Source: Micavibrio sp. (GTDB lineage Bacteria > Pseudomonadota > Alphaproteobacteria > Micavibrionales > Micavibrionaceae). Taken from it: 32,257 bases of DNA. The notes under the pieces were generated by a model. The model was not told the origin of the DNA. It saw nothing but the letters and a program-made list of their open reading frames with translations, and ran no database searches. The translations under genes and the position numbers were made by a program. The DNA lies in the NCBI GenBank assembly GCA_027075555.1, contig JALTAZ010000129.1:1-32257 (forward strand), written 5' to 3'. The first letter of the stretch is position 1. Each line of letters begins with the position of its first letter. Below are positions 7,902-15,667 of this stretch, one piece after another.

Positions 7902-9671
7902 TCAAAGTCCAATATGTTGCAGTATAACCGCCCATAAAACATCAAGAGGCATAACAGATTGAGTAAAAATAATCAGGCTAATTATTATCAATATAAAGGC
8001 TAAACAAAACATAATATAGCTAGTAATTTTACGGCGTTTTGCTTCGCTTGGAGTTCTTATATTAGGAATAGTTACAAGCGGTGCGACGCCTATCAATGAT
8101 TCAAGGTGAGATGGACCAATAACGCTACGACTCATTATATGGAACGCAAAAACGCTAGCCAATCCCCCTATAATAGAAAATATGAATCCCGCTAGAATAA
8201 ATATTATTCGTGAAGGGTGAGTTTTAAGCGGTAATTCTGGTGAGTTTATTACAGAAAGCCGGCGACCGCTTCTGTCTTTTTCAATTGCTTCATTCATATC
8301 TGCGGCTAGTTTACGAGCCTTTAATTCACGATAAAGCATTAGGGAGTTTTCATAATCTCGTGTCAATACGGCTAGTTGCTGTTCTACTGCGGGGTTTTCT
8401 TTTATGGCGTTACTATAGCTTTCTTGTCGTTGCTTTAATTCATCTCTTTGTTTTTTTAATGCTTCTTGCTGTTTTTTAGTTGCTTCTATTTGTGCAACTA
8501 TTTGTAAATATGCAGGGTTATCGGCATCACGCTTGATTTTTGTTGAAGAATTTCCAATATTTTTCTTTAGCTCATTATTTAGCTGATTTTCTAACTTATC
8601 AACTTGCCTTTGAAGTGAAATAACATCGGGGTGCTCATTGCCGTATGTATTTTTCAGTGCATCTAATTTTGTAGAAATATCTGTAATTTTTGCTTTAAGG
8701 CGTGCTACATGCCCTGTTGGGTTAATATCAGATTCTAAAGTTGCGATTTGGCGCGCTATTTTTACAATATCGGGGTGTTGCATTCCATATTTAGCCATCA
8801 ACGTAGCATATTGCGATTTTAAAGCTCTTAACTGTATTGATGGAGTAGTTAATATTTCCCCATCTTCAATAATTCTAGAATAGGGATCAGTTTGCGCTAA
8901 TTGTGATCGTAGAGCGCCTTCTAGCCCGATATTTGATATAATTTGATTTTCTATATTTTGAAGTTTTGTTGTTAATGCGGCTGCTGCTTGTTGATTGAAT
9001 GCAAGCGCATCAGGCAATATATCTCCATTAGCGGCGCGAAATTCTGCAATTTTTTTCTCTTGTTCTTCTAATGATTTAGAAAGCGACTTAATTTGGGCTT
9101 CTAAAAATTCAGATGTTCTTTTGGCTGTATTACGACGCTCTTTTAAGTCCTCATCAAGAAATCTTGATACTAGCTCATTGACAGTTTGTTGAGTAAGCAA
9201 GGGGTCGCTATACTCAAAGCTAATTATAAAGGCAATAGCAGATAATTGGGTAATAGAAGCTTTGCGCGCAGAGGCAGAATTTGCAAGAGAGGTGCTAAGT
9301 AGTTGCAGCCTTATTTTCTTTCTCATGCTCTCAGCAATATAAGCAACAGGAGTTTTCTTTCTTGCTTCTGGATATAGGTTGAGCTTATTTATTATTTCAA
9401 CCAAAGAGTTTGTTGAAAGCACTTTTTGTCTAATTCGGCTAATTTGCAAATCAGCCATAGCCTCAACTGTTGCAGAATTTAGCCCTGATGTTTCAATTAT
9501 ATCAATAGATATTTCAGGTTGTTTCACTTCTACGGTGGCAAAGGCGCGATAATTTGACCATCTAAGAGAAAATATAACTGAAACAGAGAAAATAACAAAA
9601 AATACCAGCAGAAATATCTTCTTTTGGCGTTTTAATACGGATAAATATTCATACGGGTTTGGTGTACTCAT
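7902..9671 (-). CDS. Polysaccharide chain-length/co-polymerase protein (Wzz/GNVR type)
   Basis: A 589-residue inner-membrane protein. A short cytoplasmic start is followed by TM1 (about residues 18-37), a Wzz domain (38-160), a long coiled-coil region (about 170-455), a GNVR-type segment (about 425-485, with LTRDYENSLMLYREL and a Pro-rich ending) and TM2 (about 488-510). One more hydrophobic hairpin lies at 550-580. The layout resembles exosortase-linked and other split Wzc proteins lacking a fused kinase. The coiled coil carries a duplicated motif, KYGMQHPDI (about 294-302) and TYGNEHPDV (about 342-350), each followed by a heptad-like helix, so it contains an internal duplication. It should control polymer length and bridge polymerase and outer-membrane exporter with the adjacent ATPase. 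Confidence 0.88.
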   Translation of the reverse strand: MSTPNPYEYLSVLKRQKKIFLLVFFVIFSVSVIFSLRWSNYRAFATVEVKQPEISIDIIETSGLNSATVEAMADLQISRIRQKVLSTNSLVEIINKLNLYPEARKKTPVAYIAESMRKKIRLQLLSTSLANSASARKASITQLSAIAFIISFEYSDPLLTQQTVNELVSRFLDEDLKERRNTAKRTSEFLEAQIKSLSKSLEEQEKKIAEFRAANGDILPDALAFNQQAAAALTTKLQNIENQIISNIGLEGALRSQLAQTDPYSRIIEDGEILTTPSIQLRALKSQYATLMAKYGMQHPDIVKIARQIATLESDINPTGHVARLKAKITDISTKLDALKNTYGNEHPDVISLQRQVDKLENQLNNELKKNIGNSSTKIKRDADNPAYLQIVAQIEATKKQQEALKKQRDELKQRQESYSNAIKENPAVEQQLAVLTRDYENSLMLYRELKARKLAADMNEAIEKDRSGRRLSVINSPELPLKTHPSRIIFILAGFIFSIIGGLASVFAFHIMSRSVIGPSHLESLIGVAPLVTIPNIRTPSEAKRRKITSYIMFCLAFILIIISLIIFTQSVMPLDVLWAVILQHIGL

Positions 9672-9718
9672 TTTATTTTTGTTCCATTTGTTCCATAAAT
9701 TATTTTTGCTCTGGTTTA

Positions 9719-10882
9719 TTATCTGTAATTTAAAGGTTTATATGATAGTCCAACCCTTACAATATTTTGCTCTGCCTCATTGTCTGAGCCTGTTAACGTT
9801 TGTTTTTTATACTTGTAAGAGGTTGTTATATTCCATTGCTTTGACTTTTTATATGTAAGAGTTGTCCCTCCACTTAATATTGTGTCAAGATTTCCTGCGC
9901 TGTTATCGGGTAGCTCGTTAAATTGGTATTTTGCATTCGTATCAAGTGATAACCTTTCGTTAAAATTATAAATATCTTTGATAGACAAAGAGGTTAAAAC
10001 AGATTCCGTGCCATTTGAAAAGGGGCGGCGCGATCTTGTAGCGGAAATATTTAAACTATTTTTCTGACTACTATATAAAAGAGCCGCTGAAAATATATCA
10101 TTCCAGACCATATTCTGGCTTAATATCCCATCTCCGCGCGTTTTTGATCCTATAATACCAACAGATAACTGCGCTGTTAATCTGGGGGTGATTGACGCGC
10201 TCCAGCCAATAGAAGGACCAATACTATCAATATAGAAATCTCGACCTTCCATAGATTGATAGCGCTGAGCTTGAATTGACAATATGGCTTGTTGTGTCGG
10301 TGATATATTATAAATAAATGACGGGATTAAAGATAATGTCTTGAAATCATTTAAAAAAGCAGAAGCAGCATATCTGGATTTTGATATATAGCCAGAAATT
10401 TCTATCTTACTGCGTGGTGATGTCATGTAAGATATCTTAGGGCTCAGTAGGTAAGATATGCGACGCACTGCGCCAATATTTTTACCAAAAGTTGTTATCT
10501 CACTTGTGCGTGTTGTGTCATAATTCAGCGATCCATCGAATGATATTTCCCATCTTGAGGAATTCCATGAAACCCCAACTAACCCTTTAAAATCAGATGA
10601 GCTAAATTCAGAAAGATTAAATTGATTACGAGTGCCTGAAAATGTTGTGCTTAGCTTGCGGTTTTGCATTTTTTTAATAGCACTTAAAGATGCTGTTGTT
10701 GTTGATCCGTATAATGCTTTTTCATTTTTAGACAGCAATGTCGGATTTGAATCCCACACGGCTTTTTCACTAAAATCTATTTGCAAGTCTACATTTTTTG
10801 AAAATGCCGAAGCGGAAAAGACCACAAATAAAGCGGTCGTTAAGATTACTACTTTTGTTGAATATCCTGACAATTTATTCAC
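9719..10882 (-). CDS. Outer-membrane beta-barrel protein of the polysaccharide locus
   Basis: A 387-residue protein with a clear signal peptide (hydrophobic core to about residue 26, cleavage likely after SASA). The rest is an alternating polar/aromatic beta-strand pattern, such as WNITTSYKYKKQTL, and the last strand is VRVGLSYKPLNYR. It lies 30 bp downstream of the Wza-like gene and 47 bp upstream of the Wzc-like gene. Barrels in this position occur in exosortase-type and related exopolysaccharide systems, where they are thought to form or support the outer-membrane exit. No catalytic motif is visible. Direct sequence homology is not recognisable by eye, so the export role rests on topology and context. 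Confidence 0.75.
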   Translation of the reverse strand: MNKLSGYSTKVVILTTALFVVFSASAFSKNVDLQIDFSEKAVWDSNPTLLSKNEKALYGSTTTASLSAIKKMQNRKLSTTFSGTRNQFNLSEFSSSDFKGLVGVSWNSSRWEISFDGSLNYDTTRTSEITTFGKNIGAVRRISYLLSPKISYMTSPRSKIEISGYISKSRYAASAFLNDFKTLSLIPSFIYNISPTQQAILSIQAQRYQSMEGRDFYIDSIGPSIGWSASITPRLTAQLSVGIIGSKTRGDGILSQNMVWNDIFSAALLYSSQKNSLNISATRSRRPFSNGTESVLTSLSIKDIYNFNERLSLDTNAKYQFNELPDNSAGNLDTILSGGTTLTYKKSKQWNITTSYKYKKQTLTGSDNEAEQNIVRVGLSYKPLNYR

Positions 10883-10912
10883 TTTGTTAATTTAAGGATT
10901 TAAGTCATAATC

Positions 10913-11485
10913 TTAAAATAGTCCTGATGTTGGAACAAAAATCACATCACCGGGTTTTAAATCTATGTCTTTGTTAAGGTTTTTGCCTTTTGTAATATCA
11001 TCATATGGATATTTAATGGATTCCTTACCTTTTTCGGTTCGGCGTATGATTACTATATCATCATCATCTGCATATGGGGTAAGTCCTTCTGCTTGGCTAA
11101 TAGCTTGAAGAACGCTCATATTGCCGCTCATAACTATGGTTCCAGGTTTTTTTACTTGCCCTAAAATGCTAACTGTATGCCCAAGGGGAGAGTTAATAGC
11201 AACCGTAACAACAGCATCAGGAATAAAGGGCTCAAGTTTTTCTTTTATGGAATTTTGCGTGTTTGCAAGAGTGGAGTTTTTGACATCTATCGTACCCACT
11301 AGCGGAAAGGTAATGGTTCCATCTGGTAAGACTAAAACTTCACGATCCATGCCCTCTTCTTTCCAGACACTTATATGTAATATATCGCCTGGTTGAATTG
11401 TAAATTCATTATCATCAGCATTTACAATTTGAGTAGACATTGTAAAAACTGTTAGCAGCAGCCAAAACATTGGAATAAAACGCAT
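10913..11485 (-). CDS. Polysaccharide export protein, short Wza-like (Poly_export + SLBB)
   Basis: A 190-residue periplasmic protein. The signal peptide (residues 1 to about 23) ends VNA and has no lipobox Cys, so unlike E. coli Wza it is probably not a lipoprotein. A Poly_export domain follows (FTIQPGDILHISVWKEEG, then LPDGTITFPLVG), with one SLBB domain (VSILGQVKKPG, then LKPGDVIFVP). It ends right after that domain and lacks the extra domains and amphipathic helix that form the outer-membrane pore in Wza. The neighbouring beta-barrel is the obvious candidate for the missing pore. First gene of the - strand export operon; GAGG 6 nt upstream supports the start. Confidence 0.9.
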   Translation of the reverse strand: MRFIPMFWLLLTVFTMSTQIVNADDNEFTIQPGDILHISVWKEEGMDREVLVLPDGTITFPLVGTIDVKNSTLANTQNSIKEKLEPFIPDAVVTVAINSPLGHTVSILGQVKKPGTIVMSGNMSVLQAISQAEGLTPYADDDDIVIIRRTEKGKESIKYPYDDITKGKNLNKDIDLKPGDVIFVPTSGLF

Positions 11486-11580
11486 TTATGCCTCGTATTT
11501 GTAAAATTAATAATGTATAAATTGAAAAACGCAGTCTGTGGATAAGTTCATAATATATTACATTTGGTTAATAGCAAGGA

Positions 11581-11606
11581 TTTAAGTATATTTAAGTATA
11601 TTTAAG
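11581..11606. repeat. 10-bp tandem repeat in the divergent wza-like/trx spacer
   Basis: The unit TTTAAGTATA is repeated 2.6 times head to tail. It sits roughly in the middle of the 186-bp spacer between the - strand export operon and the + strand thioredoxin gene. A 10-bp period keeps the copies on one face of the helix, which would suit cooperative protein binding. Slippage in AT-rich DNA is the simpler alternative. Confidence 0.6.
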
Positions 11607-11616
11607 ACTTTAAACT

Positions 11617-11643
11617 TTGCTTTTCTGTTGGGAGTGATATAGT
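11617..11643 (+). promoter_or_regulatory. Weak candidate promoter for the thioredoxin-TPR gene
   Basis: TTGCTT (11617-11622) and TATAGT (11638-11643) are separated by a short 15-bp spacer, 28 bp before the start codon. A ribosome-binding site (AGGAG) follows at about 11660. The spacing is suboptimal, so this is tentative. Confidence 0.3.
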
Positions 11644-11671
11644 CTGCGCAAATAAAACAGGAGAAGTTATA

Positions 11672-12607
11672 ATGTTATTGGGCGCATCAAATAATAAGCA
11701 AGTTTCAGTTGCTGATGGTGATTTATCCCAGATAATTTTCGATGTGGGTGCGTGGGATTTTGAACAGCGTGTAATGGCGGCTTCTATGCAAGTTCCTGTT
11801 ATAGTGGATTTTTGGGCGCCTTGGTGTGCTCCATGTAAACAGATTATGCCAGTTCTTGAAAAGGCTGTAACAAATGCCGGTGGTAAGGTTTTGTTGGCAA
11901 AAGTTAATCTTGATGAAAATCCAGAACTTGCACAGGCTTTGCGTGTTCAATCTGTGCCAACTATATTTGGTTTTTTTCAAGGACAGCCAATAGATGCTTT
12001 TATGGGCGTGCAGCCCGAGAGCAAAATTCAAGAATTTATTACAAAATTGATTAGCGCAGCCAATAGCGTGCAACCTAATGCTATTGATATCCCAGAAGCG
12101 CTAAAAGGGGCGGCGCAAGCCTTATCCGAAGGTGATGCTCAAGGCGCCCACGCTATCTATTCGCAAATTCTTCAACAAGATCAGTTAAATGCCGATGCCT
12201 ATGTTGGTATGGTGCGGTGTTTCTTGGATATTGGTCAAATTGAGCAAGCAGAAGCTATGGTACAAAATGCCCCTGAAGAAATATCTAAAATTTCTGCTTT
12301 TAGACAGGCTAAATCCGCGCTGGAGCTTGCAAAAAATCAACCTGTTGGCTCAATTGATGATTTAAAAGCGCAAATAGAAGGTGATGCAAATAATCATCAG
12401 GCACGCATTGATCTTGCTTTAGCGCTTTTTTCAAATGGAAACAAGGAAGAAGCAACTGAGATCTTGCTGGAATCTATTGAAATTGATTCTAAGTGGAATG
12501 ATGGGGCTGCACGCAGGGAATTGCTTAAACTATTTGAGGCTATGGGCAATTCTGATCCTATTACCTTAAAGGCACGACGCAAATTATCTTCAATTTTGTT
12601 TTCTTGA
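11672..12607 (+). CDS. Thioredoxin-TPR protein (CnoX/YbbN-like co-chaperone)
   Basis: A 311-residue cytoplasmic protein. Residues about 20-130 form a thioredoxin domain with active site WCAPC (Cys52 and Cys55) and the cis-Pro region QSVPTIFGFF. The remainder (about 145-311) is alpha-helical TPR-like repeats. This is the architecture of CnoX/YbbN, which protects proteins from oxidative damage and hands them to GroEL or DnaK. E. coli YbbN has a degenerate SxxC motif and weak redox activity; here both cysteines are present, as in Caulobacter-type CnoX, so thiol-disulphide activity is plausible. Downstream lie a Trm112-family gene and a small unknown, an arrangement often seen in alphaproteobacteria. 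Confidence 0.88.
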   Translation: MLLGASNNKQVSVADGDLSQIIFDVGAWDFEQRVMAASMQVPVIVDFWAPWCAPCKQIMPVLEKAVTNAGGKVLLAKVNLDENPELAQALRVQSVPTIFGFFQGQPIDAFMGVQPESKIQEFITKLISAANSVQPNAIDIPEALKGAAQALSEGDAQGAHAIYSQILQQDQLNADAYVGMVRCFLDIGQIEQAEAMVQNAPEEISKISAFRQAKSALELAKNQPVGSIDDLKAQIEGDANNHQARIDLALALFSNGNKEEATEILLESIEIDSKWNDGAARRELLKLFEAMGNSDPITLKARRKLSSILFS

Positions 12608-12630
12608 TAATTTAAGGGTAGAATGAAATT

Positions 12631-12810
12631 ATGAGCGCAGAAATTGATTCAAAATTGTTAGAAATTCTTGTGTGTCCTTTGACAAAAGGCCCCCTTGCCT
12701 ATGACCGTGAAAAGCAAGAACTTATATCAGAACAAGCTAAGCTGGCTTATCCAATTCGTGATGGAATTCCGATTATGCTAGTTGAAGAGGCGCGGGAGAT
12801 TGATGTATGA
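12631..12810 (+). CDS. Trm112 family protein (YcaR-like), 59 aa
   Basis: This gene is too short for the ORF track but is clear in the sequence. ATG at 12631 opens 59 codons to TGA at 12808. The protein has [17 protein letters not shown] near the N-terminus and [17 protein letters not shown] at the C-terminus, both hallmarks of the bacterial Trm112/YcaR family. Eukaryotic Trm112 activates methyltransferases; the bacterial role is not settled. Only one Cys of the usual zinc-site pair is visible, as in many bacterial members. The stop overlaps the next start in an ATGA, implying coupled translation. It lies 23 bp after the thioredoxin-TPR gene. Confidence 0.92.
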   Translation: MSAEIDSKLLEILVCPLTKGPLAYDREKQELISEQAKLAYPIRDGIPIMLVEEAREIDV

Positions 12811-13004
12811 GCAAGCAGATAAGTGATGATAATAGTAAGATATTAGAGCCTGATGAATTTAGACCTAAGGATAAAAGTGGGATATGGCGCCGTAATTCAA
12901 AGGGTGATTTTGATCAGATAAAGGAAAGAGGGGATACGTATAATAAGAATGGAGAACCAGATTATAATCCTATAAGCCTTCCAGAACTTGACGTTGATGC
13001 TTAA
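12807..13004 (+). CDS. Small charged hypothetical protein, 65 aa
   Basis: A 65-residue hydrophilic, charged protein that I do not recognise. It has no membrane segment or signal; motifs such as [19 protein letters not shown] suggest a small, partly disordered or nucleic-acid/protein-binding protein. It overlaps the Trm112-like stop by 4 bp (ATGA), the strongest argument that it is a real, co-translated gene. Confidence 0.6.
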   Translation: MSKQISDDNSKILEPDEFRPKDKSGIWRRNSKGDFDQIKERGDTYNKNGEPDYNPISLPELDVDA

Positions 13005-13068
13005 AATTTGTTAGTTATGAGCTATGAATCCAAAGCAAGCAAGTACATTACTGCTTCTTAATATTTTG

Positions 13069-13122
13069 CTCATGTGCCCCTAGGCGAGCATGAGGCATTC
13101 TTGTATGTCTGCGCTTTAGGGG
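13069..13122 (+). promoter_or_regulatory. Possible alternative RNA hairpins upstream of leuA
   Basis: In the 200-bp gap before leuA, CTCATG (13069-13074) can pair with CATGAG (13089-13094), and CCCCTA (13077-13082) can pair with TAGGGG (13117-13122). The two pairings interlock, so they are mutually exclusive or form a pseudoknot. A 14-codon ORF from the ATG at 13018 precedes them but has no Leu codon run, so a classical leucine attenuator is not supported. No U-tract follows. Confidence 0.25.
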
Positions 13123-13205
13123 AGTTAAATCCAAACATTGATAAAATAACAAAAGCGCGATAGAAATTTATGCGCTGAATGAATATAGATATAAGGAATT
13201 TAGCC

Positions 13206-14774
13206 ATGAGTAGAGCATTTGATATAGTTAGAAATAATCCTAACCGAGTCATAATATTTGATACTACCCTTAGAGATGGAGAGCAATCTCCTGGTTGTGC
13301 CATGAATTTAGAGCAAAAGCTTAAAATGGCAAATATTCTTGATTTAATGGGCGTTGATGTAATAGAGGCGGGGTTTCCAGTGGCCTCACAAGGTGATTTT
13401 GAAGCTGTAAATGAGATTGCCAAAATAGTAAAAAATGCCACTATCTGTGGTTTATCACGAGCAAAAAAGGGGGATATAGAGGCCTCTGCTGAAGCTATAA
13501 AGCCAGCAAAATATAAAAGAATACATACATTTATTTCAACCTCACCTTTGCATATGAAACATAAATTGCAAATGTCGCCTGATGATGTTTTAGAAGCAGT
13601 AAAAAATAGTGTTACGTTTGCATGTAAATTTACCGATGATGTAGAATGGAGCGCGGAAGATGCATCGCGTACGGAAGATGATTTTCTGTGCAAATGCGTT
13701 GAAGTCGCAATTGAATCTGGGGCAAGAACGGTTAATATCCCTGATACAGTTGGCTATGCTATGCCTGTGGAAATGTCGGCTATTATTGAGATGTTGTTCA
13801 ATAGAGTTCCAAATATAGATAAGGCGATAATATCAATGCACTGCCATAATGATTTAGGCGTTGCTGTTGCTAACTCTTTGGCAGGAGTATCCAAGGGCGC
13901 GCGTCAAATTGAGTGTACCATAAACGGTATTGGAGAGCGCGCGGGCAATGCTGCTTTAGAAGAAGTTATAATGGCTTTGCGTACGCGCCATGATTTAATG
14001 CCATATGATACCAATATTGATACTACTCAAATAACCAAGGCATCGCGCACCCTATCAACAATTACAGGATTTTCAGTACAGCCCAATAAAGCGATTGTTG
14101 GGGCTAATGCTTTTGCCCATGCCAGCGGTATTCACCAAGATGGTATGCTTAAAAATGCTGATACGTATGAGATTATGACACCTGAATCTGTTGGTCTTAC
14201 GGAAAGCAAACTTGTTATGAGTAAACATTCAGGTCGTCATGCATTTCGTGAAAAATTAAAGGAACTGGGTTTTGAGCTTGGAGATAATGCTTTAAATGAT
14301 GCCTTTGCTAGGTTTAAAAATCTAGCAGATCGGAAAAAAGAAGTATTTGAAGACGATTTAATTGCCCTAGTCGAAGATGAAATAATCAGCAAAGATGACG
14401 CCATTCAATTTGTATCACTGCAAGTAATGGCAGGAACTTCGGGGCCTCAAAGTGCAGATTTATGTTTAAATATTGATGGTAAGAAAATATGCAAAAAAGT
14501 TAAGGGCAACGGCCCTGTTGATGCAATATTTAAGGCTATTCGGGCAATATGCCCGCATGAAGATGCTAAGTTACAGCTATATCAAGTGCATGCGGTAACT
14601 GGTGGTACAGATGCACAAGCTGAAGTTACTGTGCGCTTAGAAGAAAATGGGAAAATTATCAGTGGATCAGGTGCAGATGCAGATACTCTTGTAGCTAGCG
14701 CGCGTGCATATATCCACGCGCTTAATAAGCTTATAAACAGGCGTGAAGCGGTAAATCCGCAAACTGGTTTATAG
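13206..14774 (+). CDS. leuA: 2-isopropylmalate synthase
   Basis: Catalyses condensation of acetyl-CoA with 2-ketoisovalerate, the first committed step of leucine synthesis. The catalytic TIM barrel begins with FDTTLRDGEQSPG, and the metal-binding HCHNDLGVAVANS lies mid-protein. The C-terminal LeuA allosteric domain is complete (GNGPVDAIFKAIRAI, then GADADTLVASARAYI), so leucine feedback is likely. About 520 residues is normal for the bacterial long form. I prefer ATG 13206 over the track's 13179 because AAGGAA sits 8 nt upstream of it, while 13179 has no ribosome-binding site; the extra nine residues also lie outside the family core. A MITE-like element begins 2 bp after the stop. Confidence 0.95.
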   Translation: MSRAFDIVRNNPNRVIIFDTTLRDGEQSPGCAMNLEQKLKMANILDLMGVDVIEAGFPVASQGDFEAVNEIAKIVKNATICGLSRAKKGDIEASAEAIKPAKYKRIHTFISTSPLHMKHKLQMSPDDVLEAVKNSVTFACKFTDDVEWSAEDASRTEDDFLCKCVEVAIESGARTVNIPDTVGYAMPVEMSAIIEMLFNRVPNIDKAIISMHCHNDLGVAVANSLAGVSKGARQIECTINGIGERAGNAALEEVIMALRTRHDLMPYDTNIDTTQITKASRTLSTITGFSVQPNKAIVGANAFAHASGIHQDGMLKNADTYEIMTPESVGLTESKLVMSKHSGRHAFREKLKELGFELGDNALNDAFARFKNLADRKKEVFEDDLIALVEDEIISKDDAIQFVSLQVMAGTSGPQSADLCLNIDGKKICKKVKGNGPVDAIFKAIRAICPHEDAKLQLYQVHAVTGGTDAQAEVTVRLEENGKIISGSGADADTLVASARAYIHALNKLINRREAVNPQTGL

Positions 14775-14775
14775 A

Positions 14776-14882
14776 TATAGTAACTTGCATTTATTTTGTG
14801 ACTTTGTTGCTGCGTTTTTCACGTAAAGTTACTGGTGCTTTGTTATTTGCGCCTTGTCCTAAAATAAAGCTAAATCACTATA
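14776..14882. mobile_element. MITE-like element, copy 1 (107 bp)
   Basis: A non-coding element between the convergent leuA and methyltransferase genes. Its ends are imperfect inverted repeats: TATAGTAACTTGC... at the left and the complement of TATAGTGATTTAG... at the right, with 16 of 22 positions matching and an inner TTTATTTT/AAAATAAA pair. A second copy with the same ends and interior (TTTGTTGCTGCGTT, GCCTTGTC, AAATCACTATA) lies at 24549-24674. The right end reads TATAGTG...GGACAAGGC on the complementary strand, reminiscent of Correia-type MITEs of Neisseria. It is too short to encode a transposase and is probably mobilised in trans, or serves as a bidirectional 3' structure. Confidence 0.75.
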
Positions 14883-14920
14883 GCAATATTTAAAATTTAA
14901 AAATTGCTGGGTCATAACTT

Positions 14921-15667
14921 TTAAGCCCTTTCACATAAAAAACTATGTGATATATTCATCATAGGTATGTTAGCCATATTATATATGCTTAATATCAATT
15001 TTCTTTTTGGAATCCATCCTGAGGCACTAAGAATTTCTTGAAAATCCTTGGTTGATCTAAATTTTGCTATGGATTTGTTATTCCAAAATGCAGAAGGATA
15101 TCCATCTATTATAATCAGTTTTGCTTTGCCTTTGCTAATATTAAACAGATTATAAAGGCATTCTTCTAATTCTTGGACATAACAAAAGGAATTTACCGCA
15201 AATATTATATCTGGTTTTTGGGGTAGATCGTCAATTGTTAGTTTTTCAATTCTTTTAACTATAAAAGAGGCGCGGTTTAAGGGCTTTATGTATTTTTTAG
15301 CATCTTTTACTATATCCACTCCCATATATTCCCACATATAGTCATTGGCTCTTAACCAATAGCAAACTGAGGCAGGGCCACAGCCGAGATCAAGCGCGAG
15401 TATATCCTTTGTATTTGGTATTTCAGATAGATCAGCTTCATAGTGATATATCGGGTTTAAATACCACTCAATAGTTCCATCAATATATGAATTATATAAA
15501 TTATCAGTAGCATATCTTTGTCTAAATCCTTCAATTATTTCGGCATCTGATTGTTTTTTGGTAAAAGCTCTAATTACATTTAATTTTAATTTTGCTGAAT
15601 TTATGAATAAGCGCGTTACTGATTTTCTATAATGTCGTGGGATTGTGATATATGTTGTATGTGTCAT
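14921..15667 (-). CDS. SAM-dependent methyltransferase
   Basis: A 248-residue class I methyltransferase. The SAM-binding motif I is LALDLGCGPASV (about residues 90-101), followed by an acidic motif II (GVDIV) and a motif IV-like region (PDIIFAVNSFCYV). The N-terminal 60 residues are basic and poorly conserved in appearance. The start overlaps the stop of the uracil-DNA glycosylase gene by 4 bp (ATGA), so translation is probably coupled. The substrate is unknown. I see no feature specific for DNA, RNA or protein methylation; a small-molecule or lipid substrate is equally possible. Confidence 0.75.
   Translation of the reverse strand: MTHTTYITIPRHYRKSVTRLFINSAKLKLNVIRAFTKKQSDAEIIEGFRQRYATDNLYNSYIDGTIEWYLNPIYHYEADLSEIPNTKDILALDLGCGPASVCYWLRANDYMWEYMGVDIVKDAKKYIKPLNRASFIVKRIEKLTIDDLPQKPDIIFAVNSFCYVQELEECLYNLFNISKGKAKLIIIDGYPSAFWNNKSIAKFRSTKDFQEILSASGWIPKRKLILSIYNMANIPMMNISHSFLCERA

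Noticed and set aside
11723-12073. 116-aa - strand ORF over the thioredoxin domain
   Set aside because: Antisense to a conserved thioredoxin active-site region; shadow frame.
13070-13693. 207-aa ORF on the - strand
   Set aside because: Lies almost wholly antisense to the conserved catalytic barrel of leuA; Ser/Phe-rich composition typical of a shadow frame.
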